From assembly GCA_035772405.1 (NCBI GenBank), contig JAYKKM010000044.1, positions 650,001-714,000 on the forward strand: a DNA stretch of 64,000 nucleotides, in the 5' to 3' direction. Positions 23,857 through 39,100 of this stretch are shown here, piece by piece; position 1 is the first letter of the stretch; every line of letters starts with the position of its first letter. Origin of the DNA: Chrysogorgia sp. JL179-B06 (lineage: Eukaryota; Cnidaria; Anthozoa; Scleralcyonacea; Chrysogorgiidae). Position numbers and translations under genes: made by a program. The notes below the pieces were generated by a model. The model saw nothing but the letters and a program-made list of their open reading frames with translations, had not been told where the DNA came from and made no database searches.

Positions 23857-24100
23857 GGGTTACAGGATAACAGGGGGTTACAGGATGACAGGGGTTACAG
23901 GATGACAGGGGGTTACAGGATAACAGGGGGTTACAGGATGACAGGGGGTTGCAGGATAACAGGGGGTTACAGGATGACAGGGGATTACAGGATGACAGGG
24001 GGTTACAGGATGACAGGGGGTTACAGGATAACAGGGGGTTACAGGATGACAGGGGGTTACAGGATAACAGGGGGTTACAGGATGACAGGGGGTTGCAGGA
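23857..24100. repeat. 18-bp minisatellite
   Basis: About 13 copies of GGTTACAGGATGACAGGG with ATGACA/ATAACA variants, 50 bp before the satellite starts. Confidence 0.93.
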
Positions 24101-24151
24101 TACTGTGTGACGCACAGTTAAATGTCCGGGGGTGTGTGACGCACGTGTACG

Positions 24152-27100
24152 TAACATACCTTAAAATTTGGTCATTTTTCGATGTCGAAAAAATAGCCAA
24201 AAAGTGAAGCGGTTAACCTTAACTTTTTGACGATTTTCGACCATTTTCAACTTGTCAAAATAAGCCTAAAATATGAAAATATAGCCTAAATAATGCCTTA
24301 GGTATTAATATGAGCAGAAACTAGCGTAAATTTAGTCATTTTTTGACATCCAAAAATTTGGCAAAAATGGCCAAATTTGGACAAAAAGTAAAGGGGTTAA
24401 CCTTAACTTTTCGACGATTTTCGACGATTTTTAACTTGTCAAAATAAGCCTAAAATATGAAAATATAGCCTAAATAATGCCTTAGGTATTAATATGAGCA
24501 GAAACTAGCATAAATTTAGTCATTTTTGGACATCCAAAAATTTGGCAAAAAGTAAAGGGGGTTAACCTTAACTTTTTGACGATTTTCGACCATTTTTAAC
24601 TTGTCAAAATAAGCCTAAAATACGAAAATATAGCTTAAATAATGCCTTAGGTATTAATATAAGCAGAAACTAGCGTAAATTTAGTCATTTTTTGACATTC
24701 AAAAATTTTGCAAAAATGGCCAAATTTGGACAAAAAGTAAAAGGGTTAACCTTAACTTTTTGACGATTTTCGACCATTTTTAACTTGTCAAAATAAGCCT
24801 AAAATACGAAAATATAGCCTAAATAATGCCTTAGGTATTAATATAAGCAGAAACTAGCGTAAATTTAGTCATTTTTTGACATTCAAAAATTTGGCAAAAA
24901 TGGCCAAATTTGGACAAAAAGTAAAGGGGTTAACCTTAACTTTTTGACGATTTTCGACCATTTTTAACTTGTCAAAATAACCCTAAAATACGAAAATATA
25001 GCCTAAATAATGCCTTAGGTATTAATATGAGCAGAAACTAGCGTAAATTTAGTCATTTTTTGACATCCAAAAATTTGGCAAAAATGGCCAAATTTGGACA
25101 AAAAGTAAAGGGGTTAACCTTAACTTTTTGACGATTTTCGACCAATTTTAACTTGTCAAAATAAGCCTAAAATATGAAAATATAGCCTAAATAATGCCTT
25201 AGGTATTAATATGAGCAGAAACTAGCGTAAATTTAGTCATTTTTTGGACATCCAAAAATTTGGCAAAAATGGCCAAATTTGGACAAAAAGTAAAGGGGTT
25301 AACCTTAACTTTTTGACGATTTTCGACCATTTTTAACTTGTCAAAATAAGCCTAAAATACGAAAATATAGCCTAAATAATGCCTTAGGTATTAATATAAG
25401 CAGAAACTAGCGTAAATTTAGTCATTTTTTGACATTCAAAAATTTGGCAAAAATGGCCAAATTTGGACAAAAAGTAAAGGGGTTAACCTTAACTTTTTGA
25501 CGATTTTCGACCATTTTTAACTTGTCAAAATAAGCCTAAAATATGAAAATATAGCCTAAATAATGCCTTAGGTATTAATATGAGCAGAAACTAGCGTAAA
25601 TTTAGTCATTTTTTGGACATCCAAAAATTTCGCAAAAATGGCCAAATTTGGACAAAAAGTAAAGGGGTTAACCTTAACTTTTTGACGATTTTCGACCATT
25701 TTTAACTTGTCAAAATAAGCCTAAAATACGAAAATATAGCCTAAATAATGCCTTAGGTATTAATATAAGCAGAAACTAGCGTAAATTTAGTCATTTTTTG
25801 ACATTCAAAAATTTGGCAAAAATGGCCAAATTTGGACAAAAAGTAAAGGGGTTAACCTTAACTTTTTGACGATTTTCGACCATTTTTAACTTGTCAAAAT
25901 AAGCCTAAAATACGAAAATATAGCCTAAATAATGCCTTAGGTATTAATATGAGCAGAAACTAGCGTAAATTTAGTCATTTTTTGACATCCAAAAATTTGG
26001 CAAAAATGGCCAAATTTGGACAAAAAGTAAAGGGGTTAACCTTAACTTTTTGACGATTTTCGACCAATTTTAACTTGTCAAAATAAGCCTAAAATATGAA
26101 AATATAGCCTAAATAATGCCTTAGGTATTAATATGAGCAGAAACTAGCGTAAATTTAGTCATTTTTGGACATCCAAAAATTTGGCAAAAATGGCCAAATT
26201 TGGACAAAAAGTAAAGGGGTTAACCTTAACTTTTTGACGATTTTCGACCATTTTTAACTTGTCAAAATAAGCCTAAAATACGAAAATATAGCCTAAATAA
26301 TGCCTTAGGTATTAATATAAGCAGAAACTAGCGTAAATTTAGTCATTTTTTGACATTCAAAAATTTGGCAAAAATGGCCAAATTTGGACAAAAAGTAAAG
26401 GGGTTAACCTTAACTTTTTGACGATTTTCGACCATTTTTAACTTGTCAAAATAAGCCTAAAATACGAAAATATAGCCTAAATAATGCCTTAGGTATTAAT
26501 ATGAGCAGAAACTAGCGTAAATTTAGTCATTTTTTGACATCCAAAAATTTGGCAAAAATGGCCAAATTTGGACAAAAAGTAAAGGGGTTAACCTTAACTT
26601 TTTGACGATTTTCGACCAATTTTAACTTGTCAAAATAAGCCTAAAATACGAAAATATAGCCTAAATAATGCCTTAGGTATTAATATAAGCAGAAACTAGC
26701 GTAAATTTAGTCATTTTTTGACATTCAAAAATTTGGCAAAAATGGCCAAATTTGGACAAAAAGTAAAGGGGTTAACCTTAACTTTTTGACGATTTTCGAC
26801 CATTTTTAACTTGTCAAAATAAGCCTAAAATACGAAAATATAGCCTAAATAATGCCTTAGGTATTAATATGAGCAGAAACTAGCGTAAATTTAGTCATTT
26901 TTGGACATCCAAAAATTTGGCAAAAATGGCCAAATTTGGACAAAAAGTAAAGGGGTTAACCTTAACTTTTTGACGATTTTCGACCATTTTTAACTTGTCA
27001 AAATAAGCCTAAAATACGAAAATATAGCCTAAATAATGCCTTAGGTATTAATATAAGCAGAAACTAGCGTAAATTTAGTCATTTTTTGACATTCAAAAAT

Positions 27101-30100
27101 TTGGCAAAAATGGCCAAATTTGGACAAAAAGTAAAGGGGTTAACCTTAACGTTTTGACGATTTTCGACCATTTTTAACTTGTCAAAATAAGCCTAAAATA
27201 TGAAAATATAGCCTAAATAATGCCTTAGGTATTAATATGAGCAGAAACTAGCGTAAATTTAGTCATTTTTTGACATTCAAAAATTTGGCAAAAATGGCCA
27301 AATTTGGACAAAAAGTAAAGGGGTTAACCTTAACGTTTTGACGATTTTCGACCATTTTTAACTTGTCAAAATAAGCCTAAAATATGAAAATATAGCCTAA
27401 ATAATGCCTTAGGTATTAATATGAGCAGAAACTAGCGTAAATTTAGTCATTTTTGGACATCCAAAAATTTGGCAAAAATGGCCAAATTTGGACAAAAAGT
27501 AAAGGGGTTAACCTTAACTTTTTGACGATTTTCGACCATTTTTAACTTGTCAAAATAAGCCTAAAATATGAAAATATAGCCTAAATAATGCCTTAGGTAT
27601 TAATATGAGCAGAAACTAGCGTAAATTTAGTCATTTTTTGACATTCAAAAATTTGGCAAAAATGGACAAATTTGGACAAAAAGTAAAGGGGTTAACCTTA
27701 ACTTTTTGACGATTTTCGACCATTTTTAACTTGTCAAAATAAGCCTAAAATATGAAAATATAGCCTAAATAATGCCTTAGGTATTAATATGAGCAGAAAC
27801 TAGCGTAAATTTAGTCATTTTTGGACATCCAAAAATTTCGCAAAAATGGCCAAATTTGGACAAAAAGTAAAGGGGTTAACCTTAACTTTTTGACGATTTT
27901 CGACCATTTTTAACTTGTCAAAATAAGCCTAAAATACGAAAATATAGCCTAAATAATGCCTTAGGTATTAATATAAGCAGAAACTAGCGTAAATTTAGTC
28001 ATTTTTTGACATTCAAAAATTTTGCAAAAATGGCCAAATTTGGACAAAAAGTAAAAGGGTTAACCTTAACTTTTTGACGATTTTCGACCATTTTTAACTT
28101 GTCAAAATAAGCCTAAAATACGAAAATATAGCCTAAATAATGCCTTAGGTATTAATATAAGCAGAAACTAGCGTAAATTTAGTCATTTTTTGACATTCAA
28201 AAATTTTGCAAAAATGGCCAAATTTGGACAAAAAGTAAAGGGGTTAACCTTAACTTTTCGACGATTTTCGACGATTTTTAACTTGTCAAAATAAGCCTAA
28301 AATATGAAAATATAGCCTAAATAATGCCTTAGGTATTAATATGAGCAGAAACTAGCATAAATTTAGTCATTTTTGGACATCCAAAAATTTGGCAAAAAGT
28401 AAAGGGGGTTAACCTTAACTTTTTGACGATTTTCGACCATTTTTAACTTGTCAAAATAAGCCTAAATACGAAAATATAGCTTAAATAATGCCTTAGGTAT
28501 TAATATAAGCAGAAACTAGCGTAAATTTAGTCATTTTTTGACATTCAAAAATTTTGCAAAAATGGCCAAATTTGGACAAAAAGTAAAGGGGTTAACCTTA
28601 ACTTTTTGACGATTTTCGACCATTTTTAACTTGTCAAAATAAGCCTAAAATACGAAAATATAGCCTAAATAATGCCTTAGGTATTAATATAAGCAGAAAC
28701 TAGCGTAAATTTAGTCATTTTTTGACATTCAAAAATTTGGCAAAAATGGCCAAATTTGGACAAAAAGTAAAGGGGTTAACCTTAACTTTTTGACGATTTT
28801 CGACCATTTTTAACTTGTCAAAATAAGCCTAAAATACGAAAATATAGCCTAAATAATGCCTTAGGTATTAATATGAGCAGAAACTAGCGTAAATTTAGTC
28901 ATTTTTTGACATCCAAAAATTTGGCAAAAATGGCCAAATTTGGACAAAAAGTAAAGGGGTTAACCTTAACTTTTTGACGATTTTCGACCAATTTTAACTT
29001 GTCAAAATAAGCCTAAAATATGAAAATATAGCCTAAATAATGCCTTAGGTATTAATATGAGCAGAAACTAGCGTAAATTTAGTCATTTTTGGACATCCAA
29101 AAATTTGGCAAAAATGGCCAAATTTGGACAAAAAGTAAAGGGGTTAACCTTAACTTTTTGACGATTTTCGACCATTTTTAACTTGTCAAAATAAGCCTAA
29201 AATACGAAAATATAGCCTAAATAATGCCTTAGGTATTAATATAAGCAGAAACTAGCGTAAATTTAGTCATTTTTTGACATTCAAAAATTTGGCAAAAATG
29301 GCCAAATTTGGACAAAAAGTAAAGGGGTTAACCTTAACTTTTTGACGATTTTCGACCATTTTTAACTTGTCAAAATAAGCCTAAAATACGAAAATATAGC
29401 CTAAATAATGCCTTAGGTATTAATATGAGCAGAAACTAGCGTAAATTTAGTCATTTTTTGACATCCAAAAATTTGGCAAAAATGGCCAAATTTGGACAAA
29501 AAGTAAAGGGGTTAACCTTAACTTTTTGACGATTTTCGACCAATTTTAACTTGTCAAAATAAGCCTAAAATATGAAAATATAGCCTAAATAATGCCTTAG
29601 GTATTAATATGAGCAGAAACTAGCGTAAATTTAGTCATTTTTGGACATCCAAAAATTTGGCAAAAATGGCCAAATTTGGACAAAAAGTAAAGGGGTTAAC
29701 CTTAACTTTTTGACGATTTTCGACCATTTTTAACTTGTCAAAATAAGCCTAAAATACGAAAATATAGCCTAAATAATGCCTTAGGTATTAATATAAGCAG
29801 AAACTAGCGTAAATTTAGTCATTTTTTGACATTCAAAAATTTGGCAAAAATGGCCAAATTTGGACAAAAAGTAAAGGGGTTAACCTTAACTTTTTGACGA
29901 TTTTCGACCATTTTTAACTTGTCAAAATAAGCCTAAAATATGAAAATATAGCCTAAATAATGCCTTAGGTATTAATATGAGCAGAAACTAGCGTAAATTT
30001 AGTCATTTTTGGACATCCAAAAATTTGGCAAAAATGGCCAAATTTGGACAAAAAGTAAAGGGGTAACTTTTTGACGATTAACTTTTTTAGATTAACTTAA

Positions 30101-33100
30101 CTTTTTGACGATTTTCGACCATTTTTAACTTGTCAAAATAAGCCTAAAATACGAAAATATAGCCTAAATAATGCCTTAGGTATTAATATAAGCAGAAACT
30201 AGCGTAAATTTAGTCATTTGTTGACATTCAAAAATTTGGCAAAAATGGCCAAATTTGGACAAAAAGTAAAGGGGTTAACCTTAACTTTTTGACGATTTTC
30301 GACCATTTTTAACTTGTCAAAATAAGCCTAAAATACGAAAATATAGCCTAAATAATGCCTTAGGTATTAATATAAGCAGAAACTAGCGTAAATTTTAGTC
30401 ATTTTTTGACATTCAAAAATTTTGCAAAAATGGCCAAATTTGGACAAAAAGTAAAAGGGTTAACCTTAACTTTTTGACGATTTTCGACCATTTTTAACTT
30501 GTCAAAATAAGCCTAAAATACGAAAATATAGCCTAAATAATGCCTTAGGTATTAATATAAGCAGAAACTAGCGTAAATTTAGTCATTTTTTGACATTCAA
30601 AAATTTTGCAAAAATGGCCAAATTTGGACAAAAAGTAAAGGGGTTAACCTTAACTTTTCGACGATTTTCGACGATTTTTAACTTGTCAAAATAAGCCTAA
30701 AATATGAAAATATAGCCTAAATAATGCCTTAGGTATTAATATGAGCAGAAACTAGCATAAATTTAGTCATTTTTGGACATCCAAAAATTTGGCAAAAAGT
30801 AAAGGGGGTTAACCTTAACTTTTTGACGATTTTCGACCATTTTTAACTTGTCAAAATAAGCCTAAAATACGAAAATATAGCTTAAATAATGCCTTACGTA
30901 TTAATATAAGCAGAAACTAGCGTAAATTTAGTCATTTTTTGACATTCAAAAATTTTGCAAAAATGGCCAAATTTGGACAAAAAGTAAAGGGGTTAACCTT
31001 AACTTTTTGACGATTTTCGACCATTTTTAACTTGTCAAAATAAGCCTAAAATACGAAAATATAGCCTAAATAATGCCTTAGGTATTAATATAAGCAGAAA
31101 CTAGCGTAAATTTAGTCATTTTTTGACATTCAAAAATTTGGCAAAAAATGGCCAAATTTGGACAAAAAGTAAAGGGGTTAACCTTAACTTTTTGACGATT
31201 TTCGACCATTTTTAACTTGTCAAAATAAGCCTAAAATACGAAAATATAGCCTAAATAATGCCTTAGGTATTAATATGAGCAGAAACTAGCGTAAATTTAG
31301 TCATTTTTTTGACATCCAAAAATTTGGCAAAAATGGCCAAATTTGGACAAAAAGTAAAGGGGTTAACCTTAACTTTTTGGACGATTTTCGACCAATTTTA
31401 ACTTGTCAAAATAAGCCTAAAATATGAAAATATAGCCTAAATAATGCCTTAGTATTAATATGAGCAGAAACTAGCGTAAATTTAGTCATTTTTGGACATC
31501 CAAAAATTTGGCAAAAATGGCCAAATTTGGACAAAAAGTAAAGGGGTTAACCTTAACTTTTTGACGATTTTCGACCATTTTTAACTTGTCAAAATAAGCC
31601 TAAAATACGAAAATATAGCCTAAATAATGCCTTAGGTATTAATATGAGCAGAAACTAGCGTAAATTTAGTCATTTTTGGACACCAAAAATTTGGCAAAAA
31701 TGGCCAAATTTGGACAAAAAGTAAAGGGGTTAACCTTAACTTTTTGGACGATTTTCGACCATTTTTAACTTGTCAAAATAAGCCTAAAATACGAAAATAT
31801 AGCCTAAATAATGCCTTAGGTATTAATATGAGCAGAAACTAGCGTAAATTTAGTCATTTTTTGACATCCAAAAATTTGGCAAAAATGGCCAAATTTGGAC
31901 AAAAAGTAAAGGGGTTAACCTTAACTTTTTGACGATTTTCGACCATTTTAACTTGTCAAAATAAGCCTAAAATATGAAAATATAGCCTAAATAATGCCTT
32001 AGGTATTAATATGAGCAGAAACTAGCGTAAATTTAGTCATTTTTGGACATCCAAAAATGGCCAAATTTGGACAAAAAGTAAAGGGGTTAACCTTAACTTT
32101 TTGACGATTTTCGACCATTTTTAACTTGTCAAAATAAGCCTAAAATACGAAAATATAGCCTAAATAATGCCTTAGGTATTAATATAAGCAGAAACTAGCG
32201 TAAATTTAGTCATTTTTTGACATTCAAAAATTTGGCAAAAATGGCCAAATTTGGACAAAAAGTAAAGGGGTTAACCTTAACTTTTTGACGATTTTCGACC
32301 ATTTTTAACTTGTCAAAATAAGCCTAAAATACGAAAATATAGCCTAAATAATGCCTTAGGTATTAATATGAGCAGAAACTAGCGTAAATTTAGTCATTTT
32401 TTGACATCCAAAAATTTGGCAAAAATGGCCCAAATTTGGACAAAAAGTAAAGGGGTTAACCTTAACTTTTTGACGATTTTCGACCATTTTTAACTTGTCA
32501 AAATAAGCCTAAAATACGAAAATATAGCCTAAATAATGCCTTAGGTATTAATATAAGCAGAAACTAGCGTAAATTTAGTCATTTGTTGACATTCAAAAAT
32601 TTGGCAAAAATGGCCAAATTTGGACAAAAAGTAAAGGGGTTAACCTTAACGTTTTGACGATTTTCGACCATTTTTAACTTGTCAAAATAAGCCTAAAATA
32701 TGAAAATATAGCCTAAATAATGCCTTAGGTATTAATATGAGCAGAAACTAGCGTAAATTTAGTCATTTTTTGACATTCAAAAATTTGGCAAAAATGGCCA
32801 AATTTGGACAAAAAGTAAAGGGGTTAACCTTAACGTTTTGACGATTTTCGACCATTTTTAACTTGTCAAAATAAGCCTAAAATATGAAAATATAGCCTAA
32901 ATAATGCCTTAGGTATTAATATGAGCAGAAACTAGCGTAAATTTAGTCATTTTGGACATCCAAAAAATTTTGCAAAAATGGCCAAATTTGGACAAAAAGT
33001 AAAGGGGTTAACCTTAACTTTTTGACGATTTTCGACCATTTTTAACTTGTCAAAATAAGCCTAAAATATGAAAATATAGCCTAAATAATGCCTTAGGTAT

Positions 33101-36100
33101 TAATATGAGCAGAAACTAGCGTAAATTTAGTCATTTTTTGACATTCAAAAATTTGGCAAAAATGGCCAAATTTGGACAAAAAGTAAAGGGGTTAACCTTA
33201 ACTTTTTGACGATTTTCGACCATTTTTAACTTGTCAAAATAAGCCTAAAATACGAAAATATAGCCTAAATAATGCCTTAGGTATTAATATAAGCAGAAAC
33301 TAGCGTTAAATTTAGTCATTTTTTGACATTCAAAAATTTGGCAAAAATGGCCAAATTTGGACAAAAAGTAAAGGGGTTAACCTTAACTTTTTGACGATTT
33401 TCGACCATTTTTAACTTGTCAAAATAAGCCTAAAATACGAAAATATAGCCTAAATAATGCCTTAGGTATTAATATAAGCAGAAACTAGCGTAAATTTAGT
33501 CATTTTTTGGACATTCAAAAATTTGGCAAAAATGGCCAAATTTGGACAAAAAGTAAAGGGGTTAACCTTAACTTTTTGACGATTTTCGACCATTTTTAAC
33601 TTGTCAAAATAAGCCTAAAATATGAAAATATAGCCTAAATAATGCCTTAGGTATTAATATGAGCAGAAACTAGCGTAAATTTAGTCATTTTTGGACATCC
33701 AAAAATTTCGCAAAAATGGCCAAATTTGGACAAAAAGTAAAGGGGTTAACCTTAACTTTTTGACGATTTTCGACCAATTTTAACTTGTCAAAATAAGCCT
33801 AAAATACGAAAATATAGCCTAAATAATGCTTAGGTATTAATATAAGCAGAAACTAGCGTAAATTTAGTCATTTTTTGACATTCAAAAATTTGGCAAAAAT
33901 GGCCAAATTTGGACAAAAAGTAAAGGGGTTAACCTTAACTTTTTGACGATTTTCGACCATTTTTTAGTTGTCAAAATAAGCCTAAAATACGAAAATATAG
34001 CCTAAATAATGCCTTAGGTATTAATATGAGCAGAAACTAGCGTAAATTTAGTCATTTTTTGACATCCAAAAATTTGGCAAAAATGGCCAAATTTGGACAA
34101 AAAGTAAAGGGGTTAACCTTAACTTTTTGACGATTTTCGACCATTTTTAACTTGTCAAGATAAGCCTAAAATATGAAAATATAGCCTAAATAATGCCTTA
34201 GGTATTAATATGAGCAGAAACTAGCGTAAATTTAGTCATTTTTGGACATCCAAAAATTTGGCAAAAATGGCCAAATTTGGACAAAAAGTAAAGGGGTTAA
34301 CCTTAACTTTTTGACGATTTTCGACCATTTTTAACTTGTCAAAATAAGCCTAAAATACGAAAATATAGCCTAAATAATGCCTTAGGTATTAATATAAGCA
34401 GAAACTAGCGTAAATTTAGTCATTTGTTGACATTCAAAAATTTGGCAAAAATGGCCAAATTTGGACAAAAAGTAAAGGGGTTAACCTTAACGTTTTGACG
34501 ATTTTCGACCATTTTTAACTTGTCAAAATAAGCCTAAAATATGAAAATATAGCCTAAATAATGCCTTAGGTATTAATATGAGCAGAAACTAGCGTAAATT
34601 TAGTCATTTTTTGACATTCAAAAATTTGGCAAAAATGGCCAAATTTGGACAAAAAGTAAAGGGGTTAACCTTAACTTTTTGACGATTTTCGACCATTTTT
34701 AACTTGTCAAAATAAGCCTAAAATATGAAAATATAGCCTAAATAATGCCTTAGGTATTAATATGAGCAGAAACTAGCGTAAATTTAGTCATTTTTGGACA
34801 TCCAAAAATTTGGCAAAAATGGCCAAATTTGGACAAAAAGTAAAGGGGTTAACCTTAACTTTTTGACGATTTTCGACCATTTTTAACTTGTCAAAATAAG
34901 CCTAAAATACGAAAATATAGCCTAAATAATGCCTTAGGTATTAATATGAGCAGAAACTAGCGTAAATTTAGTCATTTTTTGACATCCAAAAATTTGGCAA
35001 AAATGGCCAAATTTGGACAAAAAGTAAAGGGGTTAACCTTAACTTTTTGACGATTTTCGACCAATTTTAACTTGTCAAAATAAGCCTAAAATATGAAAAT
35101 ATAGCCTAAATAATGCCTTAGGTATTAATATGAGCAGAAACTAGCGTAAATTTAGTCATTTTTGGACATCCAAAAATGAAGGGGTTAACCTTAACTTTTT
35201 GACGATTTCGACCATTTTTAACTTGTCAAAATTAGCCTGAAATATGAAAATATACCCTAAATAATGCCTTAGGTATTAATATAAGCAGAAACTAGCGTAA
35301 ATTTAGTCATTTTTTGACATTCAAAAATTTGGCAAAAATGGCCAAATTTGGACAAAAAGTAAAGGGGTTAACCTTAACTTTTTGACGATTTTCGACCATT
35401 TTTAACTTGTCAAAATAAGCCTAAAATACGAAAATATAGCCTAAATAATGCCTTAGGTATTAATATGAGCAGAAACTAGCGTAAATTTAGTCATTTTTTG
35501 ACATCCAAAAATTTGGCAAAAATGGCCAAATTTGGACAAAAAGTAAAGGGGTTAACCTTAACTTTTTGACGATTTTCGACCATTTTTAACTTGTCAAGAT
35601 AAGCCTAAAATATGAAAATATAGCCTAAATAATGCCTTAGGTATTAATATGAGCAGAAACTAGCGTAAATTTAGTCATTTTTGGACATCCAAAAATTTGG
35701 CAAAAATGGCCAAATTTGGACAAAAAGTAAGGGGTTAACCTTAACTTTTTGACGATTTTCGACCATTTTTAACTTGTCAAAATAAGCCTAAAATACGAAA
35801 ATATAGCCTAAATAATGCCTTAGGTATTAATATAAGCAGAAACTAGCGTAAATTTAGTCATTTGTTGACATTCAAAAATTTGGCAAAAATGGCCAAATTT
35901 GGACAAAAAGTAAAGGGGTTAACCTTAACGTTTTGACGATTTTCGACCATTTTTAACTTGTCAAAATAAGCCTAAAATATGAAAATATAGCCTAAATAAT
36001 GCCTTAGGTATTAATATGAGCAGAAACTAGCGTAAATTTAGTCATTTTTTGACATTCAAAAATTTGGCAAAAATGGCCAAATTTGGACAAAAAGTAAAGG

Positions 36101-39100
36101 GGTTAACCTTAAAGAGTGAGTGTCAGGGTAGTGCTTTGCGCGCTTGTTTTCTTCTTGGCGGCCATTTTATGGGACGCCTATTTCAGTTCAGAAACGAATC
36201 CGTCGATATTTGATCAATCCTTCTTATAAATTATCCATTTTCAAGTTTTCTAAGAAGTAAATATACCTGAGTGATCAATTATTGTGATATTTTTCGTAAA
36301 ATTGATAATTTACTATAGTAATCTTTTCGATACATAGAAGCTGCTACGAGCGCTTCGCCTCCGAAGCGTGGAAGGCCAGGTTATGCTGCTGAAACAGCGC
36401 GAATAAGTTTGCGAATGGAAGTGTTTGATGAGTGACTAGTAAAGAAATATATTTTGTTTCTTCTGATGTTTTGTTCATTTGAATTTGCAAAGATTCAGGA
36501 ACTAAAGCCATCCGGGCCAGCTTGTTCGTCAGAAACGGCGTTGCGCGCGGCCCGCAGTGGTTCACAAACAAGCGAACCACAACTGTTCAAATCGTCTTGA
36601 ACATTAACTTCATAACGCCCCGAAGTCAGGATCGGACTCCAATTTCAACATTTCCAAATAAATCTAGAGTTCACATGCAAATTATAGTTCTAACGATGCG
36701 ATGCGCTGCAATCAATTCGTATGAAAACAAAAACACAAGCGCGCAAAGCACTACCCTGACACTCACTCTTTAACGTTTTGACGATTTTCGACCATTTTTA
36801 ACTTGTCAAAATAAGCCTAAAATATGAAAATATAGCCTAAATAATGCCTTAGGTATTAATATGAGCAGAAACTAGCGTAAATTTAGTCATTTTTGGACAT
36901 CCAAAAATTTGGCAAAAATGGCCAAATTTGGACAAAAAGTAAAGGGGTTAACCTTAACTTTTTGACGATTTTCGACCATTTTTAACTTGTCAAAATAAGC
37001 CTAAAATATGAAAATATAGCCTAAATAATGCCTTAGGTATTAATATGAGCAGAAAACTAGCGTAAATTTAGTCATTTTTTGACATTCAAAAAATTTGGCA
37101 AAAATGGCCAAATTTGGACAAAAAGTAAAGGGGTTAACCTTAACTTTTTGACGATTTTCGACCATTTTTAACTTGTCAAAATAAGCCTAAAATATGAAAA
37201 TATAGCCTAAATAATGCCTTAGGTATTAATATGAGCAGAAACTAGCGTAAATTTAGTCATTTTTGGACATCCAAAAATTTCGCAAAAATGGCCAAATTTG
37301 GACAAAAAGTAAAGGGGTTAACCTTAACTTTTTGACGATTTTCGACCATTTTTAACTTGTCAAAATAAGCCTAAAATACGAAAATATAGCCTAAATAATG
37401 CCTTAGGTATTAATATAAGCAGAAACTAGCGTAAATTTAGTCATTTTTTGACATTCAAAAATTTTGCAAAAATGGCCAAATTTGGACAAAAAGTAAAGGG
37501 GTTGTTAACCTTAACTTTTTGACGATTTTCGACCATTTTTAACTTGTCAAAATAAGCCTAAAATACGAAAATATAGCCTAAATAATGCCTTAGGTATTAA
37601 TATAAGCAGAAACTAGCGTAAATTTAGTCATTTTTTGACATTCAAAAATTTGGCAAAAATGGCCAAATTTGGACAAAAAGTAAAGGGGTTAACCTTAACT
37701 TTTTGACGATTTACGACCATTTTTAACTTGTCAAAATAAGCCTAAAATATGAAAATATAGCCTAAATAATGCCTTAGGTATTAATATGAGCAGAAACTAG
37801 CGTAAATTTAGTCATTTTTTGACATCCAAAAATTTCGCAAAAATGGCCAAATTTGGACAAAAAGTAAAGGGGTTAACCTTAACTTTTTGACGATTTTCGA
37901 CCATTTTTAACTTGTCAAAATAAGCCTAAAATATGAAAATATAGCCTAAATAATGCCTTAGGTATTAATATGAGCAGAAACTAGCGTAAATTTAGTCATT
38001 TTTGGACATCCAAAAATTTGGCAAAAATGGCCAAATTTGGACAAAAAGTAAAGGGGTTAACCTTAACTTTTTGACGATTTTCGACCATTTTTAACTTGTC
38101 AAAATAAGCCTAAAATACGAAAATATAGCCTAAATAATGCCTTAGGTATTAATATAAGCAGAAACTAGCGTAAATTTAGTCATTTTTTGACATTCAAAAA
38201 TTTGGCAAAAATGGCCAAATTTGGACAAAAAGTAAAGGGGTTAACCTTAACTTTTTGACGATTTTCGACCATTTTTAACTTGTCAAAATAAGCCTAAAAT
38301 ACGAAAATATAGCCTAAATAATGCCTTAGGTATTAATATGAGCAGAAACTAGCGTAAATTTAGTCATTTTTTGACATCCAAAAATTTGGCAAAAATGGCC
38401 AAATTTGGACAAAAAGTAAAGGGGTTAACCTTAACTTTTTGACGATTTTCGACCATTTTTAACTTGTCAAAATGAGCCGAAAATATAGCCTAAATAATGC
38501 CTTAGGTATTAATATGAGCAGAAACTAGCGTAAATTTAGTCATTTTTGGACATCCAAAAATTTGGCAAAAATGGCCAAATTTGGACAAAAAGTAAAGGGG
38601 TTAACCTTAACTTTTTGACGATTTTCGACCATTTTTAACTTGTCAAAATAAGCCTAAAATACGAAAATATAGCCTAAATAATGCCTTAGGTATTAATATG
38701 AGCAGAAACTAGCGTAAATTTAGTCATTTTTGGACATCCAAAAATTTGGCAAAAATGGCCAAATTTGGACAAAAAGTAAAGGGGTTAACCTTAACTTTTT
38801 GACGATTTTCGACCATTTTTAACTTGTCAAAATAAGCCTAAAATACGAAAATATAGCCTAAATAATGCCTTAGGTATTAATATGAGCAGAAACTAGCGTA
38901 AATTTAGTCATTTTTTGACATCCAAAAATTTGGCAAAAATGGCCAAATTTGGACAAAAAGTAAAGGGGTTAACCTTAACTTTTTGACGATTTTCGACCAT
39001 TTTTAACTTGTCAAAATAAGCCGAAAATATAGCCTAAATAATGCCTTAGGTATTAATATGAGCAGAAACTAGCGTAAATTTAGTCATTTTTGGACATCCA

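Noticed and set aside
22629..24100. Regular short repeats resembling a CRISPR array
   Set aside because: Units are directly tandem with no unique spacers, and the genome is eukaryotic.
36344..36773. Open frames inside the satellite insertion as a transposase
   Set aside because: 78 and 83 codons, no catalytic motif, overlapping on opposite strands.
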